Assembly: GCF_000160775.2 (NCBI RefSeq)
Contig: NZ_CM001024.1
Span: 1,904,119 to 1,968,118, forward strand
Source of the DNA: Aeromicrobium marinum DSM 15272
GTDB taxonomy: Bacteria; Actinomycetota; Actinomycetes; Propionibacteriales; Nocardioidaceae
Direction of reading: 5' to 3'
DNA length: 64,000 nt
Positions 35,045 through 44,748 of the stretch are shown one piece after another. Position numbers and translations under genes: made by a program. Under the pieces are notes generated by a model that had not been told where the DNA came from, ran no database searches, and saw nothing but the letters and a program-made list of their open reading frames with translations. Every line of letters begins with the position of its first letter. Position 1 is the stretch's first letter.

Positions 35045-36889
35045 TCAGTCGACCACCGGGAGACTCAGCACCGAGGGTGTGACCCGGTTGGTCTGCACGC
35101 CGTAGAAGCCCAGCAGCAGGTCGAGCAGCTTCAGCGGCGGTGGGAGCAGGTGGGTGTCGGCGGTGCCCAGCACGAGGCGGAGCCGGTGCCCGGCAGGCAC
35201 CGTGGTGAAGGCCGAACGCAGCTCGACGTCGAAGCGAGTGAGCCGGCCGGGAACGATCGGCTGCTCGGCCTCGCGCGTGTGGGGGTGGTACGGCAGCTGG
35301 TAGGTGCCGGCCGCGCCCGGCCACGACCTGGCCGGGTCGATGGCGCGGGCGGAGCCCAGCAGCGCGCCGGCGGTGAGATCCGTGACGGTCCCGTCGGGAG
35401 CCACCGACTGCAGGGTCGCCACGAAGATCGCCTCGGGCCGGGTCGACTTCGCCTGCAGTCGCAGCCCGATCGGCCCGGCGATCTGCAGCGGCTCGCCGAG
35501 CGGGGCGGTGTCGAACGAGGCGTCCCCCAGCTGCAGCAGCGCGGGTGGCGGCGCCGAGCTGCACGCCCGGTACACCTCGCGCAGGAGCCCGGCGGTCCAC
35601 TGCTGGAGGGATCGTCGACACGCCAGGGAGATCGGTGAGTACGACAGGGTCCGGGACCCGTGGTTCGCACTCGGGAGCTCGGTCGACAGCACACCTCCGG
35701 GATGGAGGTGGTACGCGGTCGGGGTGGCTTCGGCCAGCGGGAACCGGTCGGCCTCGAAGGCCCCGGCGGTCGAGTCGACCACGTGCAGCGGGCCGGTCCC
35801 CAGCACTCCGGTGTCGACGTCCTTCAGCCACTGGTCGAACCACCGCAGCTGGATCTCGTCGAGGTCCTCCCCACCCGGATTGCCGTGGTCCCACGGTCCG
35901 GTGAGCAGGTGGAAGCGGGGGTCGACCGGCTGGTCGGCCGACATGGGCTCCCACACCGAACGCCCCACCGAGGCGTTCTGCAGGCCGCTGAACAGCAGAG
36001 GTTCGCCGCGTTGGAACACGTCGTACTGGCCGCCCACAAGGAACGTCGGCACGTCGTTGTCCACGATCTGCTGCAGCACCCGTTGCGGGGCCCGCTCCTG
36101 CCAGTACGCGCTGTCGTACACCCGACCCGTCTGGGCGAGCACGTCCAGACCGGTCTGCAGCTCGAACGGAATCCCGGCGAGGCCGTGCTCGAGGCTCAAC
36201 CGCAACGCATCGACGGGGACGGTCGGGCGCTCGGCCGCCGGGGTGAGGGTACGGAGGCCGAAGTACGCGGCGATCAGTCCGAGACTCGACACCATGTTCA
36301 CCACCCCGCCGGCCACGAACAGGTCGCGGTAGGGATCCGAGGCGGAGACGATCGGGAGGATCGCCTTCAGGGGAGAACCGGGACCGACCGCGGCCGCCGT
36401 GAACAGCTGGTCGATCCCGAGGTACGAGCCGCCGAGCAGGCCGACCTCCCCCGTGCTGCCCGGCAGGCGCGCAGCCCACTCGACCAGCTCCGCGCCGTCC
36501 TCCGCCTCCTGGCGGCCGAACAGCTGGGACGTGCCCTCCGAGCCGCCCGTCCCGGCCACGTCGACGATGACCCCGATGTAGCCCCGCTCGATCAGGTACG
36601 GGTTGACCGCGCCGATGCCGGTGTTGCCGACCGACTTGCCGTAGGGGGTCTGGACGAGGATGACCGGGAACGGGCCGTCGGCGGGTGTCGTGGTCCCGGG
36701 CAGGACGGGCCGGTGCACGGCCGCCCGCAGCACCCGGCCGTCGGCCATCGTCACGGGCACGTCGCTCTCGGTCACGGCCACGTCGTAGAGCGCCGGGCCG
36801 GGCTCCCACCCCGCGGCGGCGGCCGGACCGGCGGGCACCACGGCGAACAACGGACCCAGCAACAACAGACCCAGCAGCGTCCGGCGCAT
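35045..36889 (-). CDS. Secreted CocE/NonD-family hydrolase
   Basis: 614-residue secreted alpha/beta hydrolase of the X-Pro dipeptidyl-peptidase/cocaine esterase group. Start MRRTLLGLLLLGPLFAVVPA is a signal peptide ending near AAAA; ATG 36889 has GGAG five bases upstream. The nucleophile elbow is GGSYLG, and the C-terminal jelly-roll-like domain starts near residue 420. Family members hydrolyse esters or dipeptides with proline. Divergent from a TetR gene that probably controls it. The true substrate is unknown. Confidence 0.87.
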   Translation of the reverse strand: MRRTLLGLLLLGPLFAVVPAGPAAAAGWEPGPALYDVAVTESDVPVTMADGRVLRAAVHRPVLPGTTTPADGPFPVILVQTPYGKSVGNTGIGAVNPYLIERGYIGVIVDVAGTGGSEGTSQLFGRQEAEDGAELVEWAARLPGSTGEVGLLGGSYLGIDQLFTAAAVGPGSPLKAILPIVSASDPYRDLFVAGGVVNMVSSLGLIAAYFGLRTLTPAAERPTVPVDALRLSLEHGLAGIPFELQTGLDVLAQTGRVYDSAYWQERAPQRVLQQIVDNDVPTFLVGGQYDVFQRGEPLLFSGLQNASVGRSVWEPMSADQPVDPRFHLLTGPWDHGNPGGEDLDEIQLRWFDQWLKDVDTGVLGTGPLHVVDSTAGAFEADRFPLAEATPTAYHLHPGGVLSTELPSANHGSRTLSYSPISLACRRSLQQWTAGLLREVYRACSSAPPPALLQLGDASFDTAPLGEPLQIAGPIGLRLQAKSTRPEAIFVATLQSVAPDGTVTDLTAGALLGSARAIDPARSWPGAAGTYQLPYHPHTREAEQPIVPGRLTRFDVELRSAFTTVPAGHRLRLVLGTADTHLLPPPLKLLDLLLGFYGVQTNRVTPSVLSLPVVD

Positions 36890-36911
36890 AGAATCTCCAC
36901 GGGGATCGGGA

Positions 36912-36944
36912 CGTACCACTCGAAGTAATTGAGACGAACGTACG
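36912..36944. promoter_or_regulatory. Candidate operator region between CocE hydrolase and TetR genes
   Basis: The A/T-richer intergenic stretch contains CTCGAAGTAATTGAG (36919-36933), an imperfect palindrome, and CGTAC/GTACG outer repeats (36912-36916, 36940-36944). It is suitably placed to control both divergent genes. No single clear -10 was identified. Confidence 0.4.
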
Positions 36945-36964
36945 AAATGAACGAGGGAGTGTCA

Positions 36965-37582
36965 ATGGTCAGCCGGGCCCAGCTGAGCCAGGAGCGCAGT
37001 CGGCAGCGGCGTGACGCGCTGCTCGCCGCCGCCATCGAGCTGTTCGCCGAGGGCGGCTCCCGCCTCGTGACCCACCGGGCCGTCGCCGCCCGCGCCGGGG
37101 TGGCGCCGGCCACCACCACCTACTACTTCGCCTCGATCGACGACCTGATCCGTGAGGCTCTCGCCGCCCACGTGCAGCAGTGGATCGACGACCTGCGCGG
37201 CTTCACCGTCGCCGACCTCGGCGCCGCCGTGCCCACCGAGACCGCCGCCGGCTGGGTCGAGATGATCTTCGCCGCCCGCGGCCCGGAGGTCGCGGCGGTC
37301 GAGCTGTCGATCTACCTGGCGGCCGCCCGCGATCCGCAGCTGCGTGACGTCGCCGGCGAGGCCCTGCGGTCGCTCGAGCAGCTGGCCGCCGACGTCCTGC
37401 GCCACATCGGCGTCGAGGACTCGCGCGAGCTGGTCGCCGCGATCATCGCCCTGATCGCCGGCACCGCGCTGCGCCGGCAGTCCGGGCAGTACTCCGAGTC
37501 GGAGGAGGCCCTGATGCTGACCACCGCCGTGCGCCACCTGGTGCGGGCCCACGCCGCGCCCGGCGGGTCGGCCGCCTCCTAG
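36965..37582 (+). CDS. TetR-family regulator
   Basis: 205-residue one-component repressor. The N-terminal HTH is in LVTHRAVAARAGVAPATTTYYFASIDD; a helical ligand-binding domain follows. Of several in-frame starts, ATG 36965 is chosen because GAGGGAG lies six bases before it. It is divergent from the secreted hydrolase and shares its stop CTAG with the convergent EamA gene (4 bases). Ligand unknown. Confidence 0.9.
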   Translation: MVSRAQLSQERSRQRRDALLAAAIELFAEGGSRLVTHRAVAARAGVAPATTTYYFASIDDLIREALAAHVQQWIDDLRGFTVADLGAAVPTETAAGWVEMIFAARGPEVAAVELSIYLAAARDPQLRDVAGEALRSLEQLAADVLRHIGVEDSRELVAAIIALIAGTALRRQSGQYSESEEALMLTTAVRHLVRAHAAPGGSAAS

Positions 37583-38490
37583 GTCGGGGGCAACGGGTCG
37601 GCCGTCGGTCGGCCCTCCAGCGCCAGCCACACGACGGCACCCAGCACCAGGGCTGCGCCGACGGCCTGCACACCGGTCAGCGACTCGTCGAGCAGCCACG
37701 TCGCGAGGCCGACCGTCACCACCGGCTCCAGGGTCGACAGCACCGACGCCGACGTCGGGCCCAGCAGGGCCAGTCCCGCGAAGAAGGTCAGGATGGCGAC
37801 GACCGTCCCGATCAGGGCGATGGCCACCAACGACCCCCACCCCGCCGCGGTCGCGGGGAACGACGGTGACCGGCCGGCCGCGACGAGCACCAGCACGATG
37901 CCGCCGCCGACGCACGAGGCAGCCGCACAGACCACGGTCGACACCGTCAGCGCGTCGAGGTCACGGGTGACGACCGAGCCGATCGTGATGTAGAGCGAGT
38001 AGATGACGGCGGCCCCCACCCCGAGCGCGATGCCCAGCGGGCGCCCCGACCCACCGCCGACGACCAGGAAGGTGCCGCACAGGGCCAGTCCGAGCGCCAG
38101 AGCGGTCACCAGGCCGATCCGTTCACGCAGGAACACCGCCGCCAGGACGGCGACGAACGCGGGGAACAGGTAGAGCAGCAGCGCCACGAGGCTCGCCTGG
38201 GCGTACTCGAGCGCCAGGAAGAAGCAGTAGGCCTGGCCGATGTAGCCGATCCCGCCCAGGGCCGCGACCGGCCAGATCCGGTGCCACGGCGGCCGCACCA
38301 GTCCGAGCCGACCACGGACGACGGCCAGCACCACGGCCAGCACGGCCGCGGCGACGGAGAACCGGACCAGGATCAGCGCCGGGGTGTCCGCCCCGTCCCG
38401 TTGCGCCCAGACGCCGAAGATCGCCATCGACCCGAACGCGACGGCCGAGACCGCCACGAGCAGCGCCCCGAGCAGACGGCGGTCCGTCAT
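37579..38490 (-). CDS. EamA/RhaT-family (DMT) transporter
   Basis: 303-residue integral membrane protein with ten predicted helices in two EamA repeats, starting MTDRRLLGALLVAVSAVAFG. Family members export amino acids or metabolites. The conserved segments GGIGYIGQAYCFFLALEYA and LLGPTSASVLSTLEPV mark the two halves. The ATG at 38490 is chosen over one nine bases upstream. Substrate unknown. Confidence 0.9.
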   Translation of the reverse strand: MTDRRLLGALLVAVSAVAFGSMAIFGVWAQRDGADTPALILVRFSVAAAVLAVVLAVVRGRLGLVRPPWHRIWPVAALGGIGYIGQAYCFFLALEYAQASLVALLLYLFPAFVAVLAAVFLRERIGLVTALALGLALCGTFLVVGGGSGRPLGIALGVGAAVIYSLYITIGSVVTRDLDALTVSTVVCAAASCVGGGIVLVLVAAGRSPSFPATAAGWGSLVAIALIGTVVAILTFFAGLALLGPTSASVLSTLEPVVTVGLATWLLDESLTGVQAVGAALVLGAVVWLALEGRPTADPLPPT

Positions 38491-38518
38491 GACCGGCACA
38501 GCAGACCGCCCACCGGTG

Positions 38519-40081
38519 TCAGTGGAAGAAGTGTCGGGTGCCGGTGACGTACATCGTGACGCCGGCCGCCTGGGCCGCGGCGACGGTCTCGTCGTCGCGG
38601 ACCGACCCGCCCGGCTGCACGATGGCCCGCACCCCGGCGTCGATCAGGATCGCCGGGCCGTCGGCGAAGGGGAAGAACGCGTCGGAGGCCGCCACGGAGC
38701 CCCGGGCCCGGCCGGCGCCGGCCCGCTGGACCGCGAGGTGGCAGGAGTCGACGCGGTTGACCTGACCCATGCCGATGCCCACCGAGGCACCATCGGCGGC
38801 GAGCAGGATCGCGTTGGACTTGGCCGCGCGCACGGCGGTCCAGGCGAAGGCGAGGTCGGCGAGTGTCGCGGCGTCGGCCGGCTCCCCCGCGACCAGCGTC
38901 CAGCTCGCCGGGTCGTCGCCCGGCGCGTCGACGTGGTCGACCTGCTGGACCAGCTCCCCACCGGAGATCGGCCGCACCTCCCGCGCCGGGGGGTCCTGGT
39001 CGGCGGCGCAGCGCAGGATGCGGATGTTCTTCTTGCGCTGCAGCACCTCCACCGCACCCGGCTCGTAGTCCGGCGCCACGATGACCTCGGTGAAGACCTC
39101 GGCGACCTGCTCGGCCATCGCGACCGAGACCGGCCGGTTGGCCGCGATGACTCCGCCGAAGGCCGAGACGGGGTCGCACGCGTGGGCCCGCGCGTGCGCC
39201 TCCGCGACGTCGGACCCGACCGCGATGCCGCAGGGGTTGGCGTGCTTGATGATCGCGACGGCCGGTCGCGAGAAGTCGGCGGCGGCGCGGCGGGCGGCGT
39301 CGGTGTCGACGTAGTTGTTGTACGACATCTCCTTGCCGTGCAGCTGCTCGGCATCGGCGAGACCCCCGGTGCCGTCGGAGTACAGCGCGGCCTGCTGGTG
39401 CGGGTTCTCGCCGTAGCGCAGCACCTGGGCGAGCGCCGAGGTGGACCCGCCGAACTCCGGCCAGGCGTCGCCGTCCGCTCGCGTGTAGTCGCCGGCGAAC
39501 CACGAGGCGACGGCGACGTCGTAGGCGGCCGTGTGGGCGAAGGCCCGCGCCGCGAGCCGCTTACGTGCGTCGAGGGTGAACCCGCCGGAACCGAGCGCCT
39601 CCCGGACCTCCTCGTAGGAGTCCGGCGACACGACCACGGCCACGGTGGGGTGGTTCTTCGCCGCGGCACGGACCATCGACGGCCCACCGACGTCGATCTG
39701 TTCGACACACTCGTCGTCGCTCGCGCCGGACGCGACCGTCTCGGCGAACGGGTAGAGGTTGACGACCACCAGGTCGAAGGGTGCGATGTCCAGGTCGGCC
39801 AGCTGCTGCCGGTGCGAGTCCAGACGGGAGTCGGCCAGGATCCCGGCGTGGACCCGCGGGTGCAGGGTCTTCACCCGGCCGTCGAGGCACTCCGGGAAGC
39901 CCGTCAGCTCCTCGACCGGGGTCACCGGCACCCCGGCGGACTCGATCACCTTCGCCGTCGAACCGGTCGACACGATCGCCACCCCCGCGGCGTGGAGGTC
40001 GAGCGCGAGCTGGTCGAGCCCGGTCTTGTCGTAGACCGAGACGAGGGCTCGGCGCAGGGGACGGCTGTCGGGGGTGGTCAT
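38519..40081 (-). CDS. purH: Bifunctional AICAR transformylase/IMP cyclohydrolase
   Basis: 520-residue enzyme for the last two steps of IMP synthesis. The N-terminal cyclohydrolase starts [20 protein letters not shown] and the transformylase domain carries [11 protein letters not shown] and the [11 protein letters not shown] motif. The C-terminus [10 protein letters not shown] is normal. The ATG at 40081 overlaps the purN stop by four bases. Part of purN-purH, as in other actinobacteria. Confidence 0.97.
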   Translation of the reverse strand: MTTPDSRPLRRALVSVYDKTGLDQLALDLHAAGVAIVSTGSTAKVIESAGVPVTPVEELTGFPECLDGRVKTLHPRVHAGILADSRLDSHRQQLADLDIAPFDLVVVNLYPFAETVASGASDDECVEQIDVGGPSMVRAAAKNHPTVAVVVSPDSYEEVREALGSGGFTLDARKRLAARAFAHTAAYDVAVASWFAGDYTRADGDAWPEFGGSTSALAQVLRYGENPHQQAALYSDGTGGLADAEQLHGKEMSYNNYVDTDAARRAAADFSRPAVAIIKHANPCGIAVGSDVAEAHARAHACDPVSAFGGVIAANRPVSVAMAEQVAEVFTEVIVAPDYEPGAVEVLQRKKNIRILRCAADQDPPAREVRPISGGELVQQVDHVDAPGDDPASWTLVAGEPADAATLADLAFAWTAVRAAKSNAILLAADGASVGIGMGQVNRVDSCHLAVQRAGAGRARGSVAASDAFFPFADGPAILIDAGVRAIVQPGGSVRDDETVAAAQAAGVTMYVTGTRHFFH

Positions 40082-40707
40082 ACGGCGGCTCCGAAGGTGA
40101 TGGTGCGGTCGGTGATCGTGTAGGGCTCTCGGGCCATCCGGCCCACCCACTCGACGAGCATGCTGCGCTCGCTGGTCCTGATGCGGTCGTGCAGGGTCCG
40201 CTCGTCGTCGCCCGGCAGCACGGGCACGGCCACCTGGGCGACGATCGGGCCGGTGTCGACCCCGGCGTCGACCACGAACAGGGTCGCGCCGGTGACCTTG
40301 ACCCCGTGGGCGAGCGCGTCGCGGGGGCCGTGCATGCCGGGGAACGCCGGCAGCAGCGCCGGGTGGGTGTTGACGGTGCGGCCGCCGAACCGTGCGAGGA
40401 AGGCCGGACCGGCCAGCTTCATGAAGCCGGCGAGGACCACGAGGTCGGGTCGGTGCGCAGCGACCTCCGAGGCCAGCGCTGCGTCCCAGGCGTCGCGGCC
40501 GTCGAAGTCGGCGGTCGGCAGGACGAAGGTGTCGATCCCGTGCCGCTCGGCCCGCTCGAGTCCCTCGATCCCGTGGCGGTCGGACCCGACGGCCGCGACC
40601 CGTGCGCCGTAGTCGGGATCGGCGGCGGCATCGATCAGCGCCTGCAGGTTGGTGCCGCTGCCCGACACCAGCACGACCAGACGTGAGGGTTCAACGCGGC
40701 TCGGCAC
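40078..40707 (-). CDS. purN: Phosphoribosylglycinamide formyltransferase
   Basis: 209-residue GART transferring the formyl group from 10-formyl-THF to GAR. The catalytic loop is [19 protein letters not shown] and the Asp is in [12 protein letters not shown] at 40716 is in frame but coincides with a TATCGT -10 hexamer (40720-40715); the GTG at 40707, seven bases beyond it, is the likely leaderless start [10 protein letters not shown]. The start lies inside the end of the upstream perM gene. Confidence 0.94.
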   Translation of the reverse strand: MPSRVEPSRLVVLVSGSGTNLQALIDAAADPDYGARVAAVGSDRHGIEGLERAERHGIDTFVLPTADFDGRDAWDAALASEVAAHRPDLVVLAGFMKLAGPAFLARFGGRTVNTHPALLPAFPGMHGPRDALAHGVKVTGATLFVVDAGVDTGPIVAQVAVPVLPGDDERTLHDRIRTSERSMLVEWVGRMAREPYTITDRTITFGAAV

Positions 40708-41875
40708 GGCCCCCACGATAGTGGGCCACCGTCGCGCCGATGGCAGCGCCCGCGGCCATCACGGGCACCCCGACGAGCAGGGGCCACCACACGGTCGGTC
40801 CGACCTCGGCCATGCGTCCCGGGCCCGCCGATCCGCCGGAGGCCCGCGCGAGCAACGCCAGCGCCAGACCGCCCACGGCACCGGAACCTGCGGCGACCGA
40901 GACGGCACGGGGCATCGAGGTGGTGGTGTCCACCCGTCCGGTGCGCACGAGCCACCACCCGGCGCCGGCGGCCGCGACGACGGGTACCAGGGCGAGCAGG
41001 AAGACCCACCCCGGGAACTCCCCGGGCGACGGCAGTGCCGCCAGGACCGGCAGGCCCGGCACCTCTCCCAGGTACGAGCCGGTCAGGTCGACCGACGTGT
41101 CGGACCCGACGACGAAACCGGGCCCGAGCAGGGCGGCGACCGTCCACGCGACCAAGGTCGGCACGAGCAGCAGGCACACCACCGCCAACGCGAGTCCTCC
41201 TCCCGGGCCGGGATCGAGCAGCGCCCAGAGGTCGCCCGCGCGTTCGACCCGCACACCGAGCAGCACCGCCACGACCACGGCGGCACACACCACCACCGCG
41301 CCCGCTGCCACGGAGGCCCCGACCACCACCGCCCGGAGCTCCGGTCGGTCCTGGGGCCACCACAGGTCCGGCACCCCGTGCGCGGCGGCGTACCCCACCG
41401 CGGCACCCGTTCCCGCCACACAGAAGGCGACCAGCGCGGCCCGCACCATCGACGTCGACGCGCCCGTCGAGTCCGTCACGGCCGACAGCAAGGCCGCCAC
41501 GACACCGTGCGCGCCGGCCGTCGCGGCGACCAGGGCGGAGGGCTCGGCCACCGGGGTGTCGACCGTGCGCCGTACCGACCACGCCACGACGGCGACGGCG
41601 ACGGCGACGGCTCCCAGCGGCACCAGACCGACGTCGGTCCCGCCCGTCGTGATGCCCGAGCCGTGGGCGACCAGCCAGACCTGCACCGTGGCGCGGGCGG
41701 TCGACAGGAGGGACCCGCCGGCCCCGCCGGCGGCCCACACGCCGAGGAAGGCGACGACGAGGCCGACCCCGACGGCGGTCGCGACCGCCACGAAGGCCGG
41801 CCCCAGGGCCGCCGCTGCGGCCGTGCCGGCCGTCCGGTCGGACGGCCGGGAGGGGGGCTCACTGCGAGGGCGCAC
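40691..41875 (-). CDS. perM: PerM/DUF6350 polytopic membrane protein
   Basis: 394-residue protein with about nine hydrophobic segments, starting VRPRSEPPSRPSDRTAGTAA. It matches the DUF6350/PerM family that precedes purN in actinobacteria, including Mycobacterium tuberculosis Rv0955, where it is linked to cell division and stress tolerance. The GTG at 41875 has GGAGG eight bases upstream; the much longer frame above it is shadow sequence. Assigned by position and topology rather than by sharp motifs. Confidence 0.82.
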   Translation of the reverse strand: MRPRSEPPSRPSDRTAGTAAAAALGPAFVAVATAVGVGLVVAFLGVWAAGGAGGSLLSTARATVQVWLVAHGSGITTGGTDVGLVPLGAVAVAVAVVAWSVRRTVDTPVAEPSALVAATAGAHGVVAALLSAVTDSTGASTSMVRAALVAFCVAGTGAAVGYAAAHGVPDLWWPQDRPELRAVVVGASVAAGAVVVCAAVVVAVLLGVRVERAGDLWALLDPGPGGGLALAVVCLLLVPTLVAWTVAALLGPGFVVGSDTSVDLTGSYLGEVPGLPVLAALPSPGEFPGWVFLLALVPVVAAAGAGWWLVRTGRVDTTTSMPRAVSVAAGSGAVGGLALALLARASGGSAGPGRMAEVGPTVWWPLLVGVPVMAAGAAIGATVAHYRGGRAEPR

Positions 41876-41891
41876 CCGTCCATCCTCCCTG

Positions 41892-41897
41892 TAGGGT
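41892..41897 (+). promoter_or_regulatory. Promoter of the sigma-like sensor gene
   Basis: TAGGGT is a -10 candidate lying in the palindrome CCCTGTAGGG (41888-41897). It gives a leader of about 38 bases with GAGGAGG before the ATG at 41942. The same palindrome faces the divergent perM start. Confidence 0.45.
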
Positions 41898-41941
41898 TGC
41901 CGCGTTCGTCCAAGCCACGCCGACCTGTGAGGAGGAGACCG

Positions 41942-43759
41942 ATGACGCGCGTCGACGAGTTCGACAGCTTCTACCGCTCCACCTCCGACGCCGCCCTCCG
42001 GGTCACCTACGCCGTCACCGGCGACCGCACCGTCGCGCGCGAGGTCACGGTCGACGCGTACCGGCGGGCGTGGCGGGACTGGTCGAAGATCCGGGACCGT
42101 CACGCCCTCAGCTACGTCCGGAACGAGGCCTGGAAGCTCGCCGTGCTCGACCGCGGGACCCACCCGCTGCGCCGCCGCCACGAGGACGACTCCGACACCG
42201 AGCTGCTCGACGCGCTGGCCGACCTGCCGTCCGACGACCGCCGCCTGATCGTGCTGATGACTCTCGGCAGCACCGATCTGGACGACGCCGCCCGTGAGGT
42301 CGGGGTCACCGACGAGGACGGCATCGAGAAGGTCACGTCCGCCATCACGGCGCTCGAGGCGGCCACCGGCCAGGACATCGACACGCTGGAACGCCGGATG
42401 CTGGCCCTGGTCGAGGTCGCGCAGCAGCTCTCCCTCCCACCGTCGGACCACATCCGCCGCAAGGCGGTCCAGGGCCGGCGCCGCAACACCGTCGCCCTGG
42501 TGGCGGCGGCCGTCACGGCCCTGGCGTTCGGCGGCGTGGTGGCCACCGAGGGAGACGTGCTGGCGACGGGCGACGTGCTGCCCGACCGGCAGCGGTTCGG
42601 CGCCGAGACCCCCGACCTGGTCCTCGACGCCCGCGAGATCGACGCCGGCAACCTGCTCACCAGCGCCCAGGTCAGCCAGCTGGACCCCGAGGCCGAGTGG
42701 ACGGTCACGAGCACCGACGAGGACACCGACAACGACCGGCCGTACGCCACCTGCCCGACCCAGCGCTTCGCGACCGTCGACCCGCTCAAGGTGTTCGTCC
42801 GGTCCTTCGAGGGCTCGGGCCGGCTCACCGAGCGGGTCGCCCAGGCGATCGAGGTGGCGCCCGGCGTCGCGGCCGCCGAGGAGGCGTACGCCCGGCTGGT
42901 CAGCTGGTACGCCGACTGCAGCCACCCGCGGACGCAGCTGACCGAGACCTACCGCGTCGCCCGGCCGTTCGGCGACTTCCTCATCATGCGCATGGTGTCG
43001 AACCGGTCGCCGCAGCGGACGTTCACCGTCGGGTTCAGCCAGTCCGGCACGGTCACCAGCACCGTGGTGCACGAGGTCGACGGGCTCGAGGCCCCGCCCA
43101 TCGAGGTCTTCGCCCAGACGCTCAACGACTCCGTCGAGCGGGTGTGCGCCGACAGCGGCGGACGCTGCACCGACGACATCCAGGTCCAGCCGACCGACCC
43201 CCCGCGCACCTCCGAGGCGCCGGAGTTCCTCGGGGTCGTCGACCTCCCGCCGATCACCACGATCGACAACGTGTGGGCCGGGGTCGCCCCCACGGGCACC
43301 GGACCGAACCCGGCCGCGACGCCCTGTGACCGCTCCGAGATCGCCGGCGAGGGGGTCACCGGGGCGGGATCGCGCATCTACGTCATCCCCGAGGCCACCG
43401 GGCTGCCGCCCGGCTTCGGCGCGGTCGAGACGGTCGGACGCTTTGCGTCCGAGGAGGCCGCGACGGCCTTCGTCGACGACGTCCGCAACCGGATCGCCGC
43501 CTGCCCGGGCGAGAACCTCGCGGCCGGCGTCGAGGACACCGGGGCGTTCGACACCGGGGTGATGTCCCGCGGGTTCACCTGGCGGATCGGGTTCGAGGTG
43601 GCCGACGCGGCCCCCGTCAGCGTGCGGACCGCGATCGTCCAGCGCGGCAGCGCCGTGGCCCAGCTGACCTTCACGCCCAGCGGCGAGGCCGACGTGAGCC
43701 CCGAGCAGTTCCTCCAGCTGGCCCAGCGGGCGGCCCAGCGGCTCATCTACCTCCCCTGA
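41942..43759 (+). CDS. Membrane-anchored protein with N-terminal ECF sigma-like domain
   Basis: 605-residue protein of unusual build. Residues 5-50 resemble ECF sigma region 2 (FDSFYRSTSDAALRVTYAV ... AYRRAWRDWSKI); residues 90-140 look like a degenerate region 4. A single transmembrane segment (about 183-201, VALVAAAVTALAFGG) is followed by a 400-residue extracytoplasmic part with six Cys and a PknH-like fold near its end. ATG 41942 has GAGGAGG upstream. It may sense envelope signals, but whether the cytoplasmic domain can bind RNA polymerase is untested. It interrupts an otherwise conserved perM-sucD neighbourhood. Confidence 0.75.
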   Translation: MTRVDEFDSFYRSTSDAALRVTYAVTGDRTVAREVTVDAYRRAWRDWSKIRDRHALSYVRNEAWKLAVLDRGTHPLRRRHEDDSDTELLDALADLPSDDRRLIVLMTLGSTDLDDAAREVGVTDEDGIEKVTSAITALEAATGQDIDTLERRMLALVEVAQQLSLPPSDHIRRKAVQGRRRNTVALVAAAVTALAFGGVVATEGDVLATGDVLPDRQRFGAETPDLVLDAREIDAGNLLTSAQVSQLDPEAEWTVTSTDEDTDNDRPYATCPTQRFATVDPLKVFVRSFEGSGRLTERVAQAIEVAPGVAAAEEAYARLVSWYADCSHPRTQLTETYRVARPFGDFLIMRMVSNRSPQRTFTVGFSQSGTVTSTVVHEVDGLEAPPIEVFAQTLNDSVERVCADSGGRCTDDIQVQPTDPPRTSEAPEFLGVVDLPPITTIDNVWAGVAPTGTGPNPAATPCDRSEIAGEGVTGAGSRIYVIPEATGLPPGFGAVETVGRFASEEAATAFVDDVRNRIAACPGENLAAGVEDTGAFDTGVMSRGFTWRIGFEVADAAPVSVRTAIVQRGSAVAQLTFTPSGEADVSPEQFLQLAQRAAQRLIYLP

Positions 43760-43799
43760 CCGGCGGACACGGCGGCGGTCCGGGCCGGGACGGACGCAG

Positions 43800-43833
43800 G
43801 CGGGCCCGGAGTCGAGGTCGACTCCGGGCCCGC
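43800..43833. terminator. Perfect hairpin between sensor gene and sucD
   Basis: Sixteen-base arms (43800-43815 and 43818-43833, GCGGGCCCGGAGTCGA and its complement) form a perfect palindrome between two convergent genes. It can end transcription from both sides. Confidence 0.85.
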
Positions 43834-43850
43834 GTGGTGGTGCGTGGGGG

Positions 43851-44747
43851 CTACAGGCCCTGCAGGATCTCCCGCATGAGCTCCGCGGTCTCCGACGGCG
43901 TCTTGCCGACCTTGACGCCTGCCGCCTCGAGGGCTTCCTTCTTGCCCTGCGCGGTGCCCGCTCCGTCGGCGACGATGGCGCCGGCGTGGCCCATCGTCTT
44001 GCCCTCCGGGGCGGTGAAGCCCGCGACGTAGCCGACGACCGGCTTGGTGACGTGCGCCTGGATGTAGGCCGCCGCCTTCTCCTCCGCGTCGCCACCGATC
44101 TCGCCGATCATCACGATCGCCTTGGTGTCGGGATCGGCCTCGAACGCCTCGAGGGCGTCGATGTGCGTCGTCCCGATGATCGGGTCGCCGCCGATGCCGA
44201 TGGCCGTGGTGAAGCCGAAGTCGCGCAGCTCGAACATCATCTGGTAGGTCAGGGTGCCCGACTTCGAGACCAGACCGATCGGGCCGCTGCCGGAGATCGT
44301 CGCCGGCGTGATGCCGGCGAGCGCCTCGCCCGGCGTGATGATGCCGGGGCAGTTGGGGCCGATGATGCGGGTCTTCTTGCCCTGGGCGTAGGCCCAGAAC
44401 TCGGCGCTGTCCTGCACCGGGACGCCCTCGGTGATGATGACCAGCAGGCCGATCTCGGCGTCGATCGCCTCGACGACGGCGTCCTGGGTGAAGGCCGGCG
44501 GCACGAAGACGACCGACACGTCGGCGCCGGTCTCCTTCATCGCCTCGGCGACCGACCCGAACACGGGCAGCTCGACGGTGGCGCCGTCGGCGTCGGTGTG
44601 CTCGACGGTCGTGCCGGCCTTGCGGGCGTTGACACCTCCGACGACCTGGGTGCCGGCGGCCAGCATGCGGGCGGTGTGCTTGGAGCCCTCACCACCGGTG
44701 ATGCCCTGCACGATGACCTTGGACTGTGCGTTCAGAAAGATCGACAT
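43851..44747 (-). CDS. sucD: Succinyl-CoA synthetase alpha subunit
   Basis: 298-residue subunit that binds CoA and forms the phosphohistidine intermediate; the active His is in [13 protein letters not shown]. The N-terminus [21 protein letters not shown] is normal. It follows sucC with a one-base gap. TCA-cycle enzyme; co-transcribed with sucC and ended by a strong hairpin. Confidence 0.97.
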   Translation of the reverse strand: MSIFLNAQSKVIVQGITGGEGSKHTARMLAAGTQVVGGVNARKAGTTVEHTDADGATVELPVFGSVAEAMKETGADVSVVFVPPAFTQDAVVEAIDAEIGLLVIITEGVPVQDSAEFWAYAQGKKTRIIGPNCPGIITPGEALAGITPATISGSGPIGLVSKSGTLTYQMMFELRDFGFTTAIGIGGDPIIGTTHIDALEAFEADPDTKAIVMIGEIGGDAEEKAAAYIQAHVTKPVVGYVAGFTAPEGKTMGHAGAIVADGAGTAQGKKEALEAAGVKVGKTPSETAELMREILQGL

Positions 44748-44748
44748 G

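Noticed and set aside
41876-44095. Upstream two thirds of a 1134-codon minus-strand frame
   Set aside because: Only its last part (40691-41875) is PerM; the rest is antisense to the sigma-like sensor gene.
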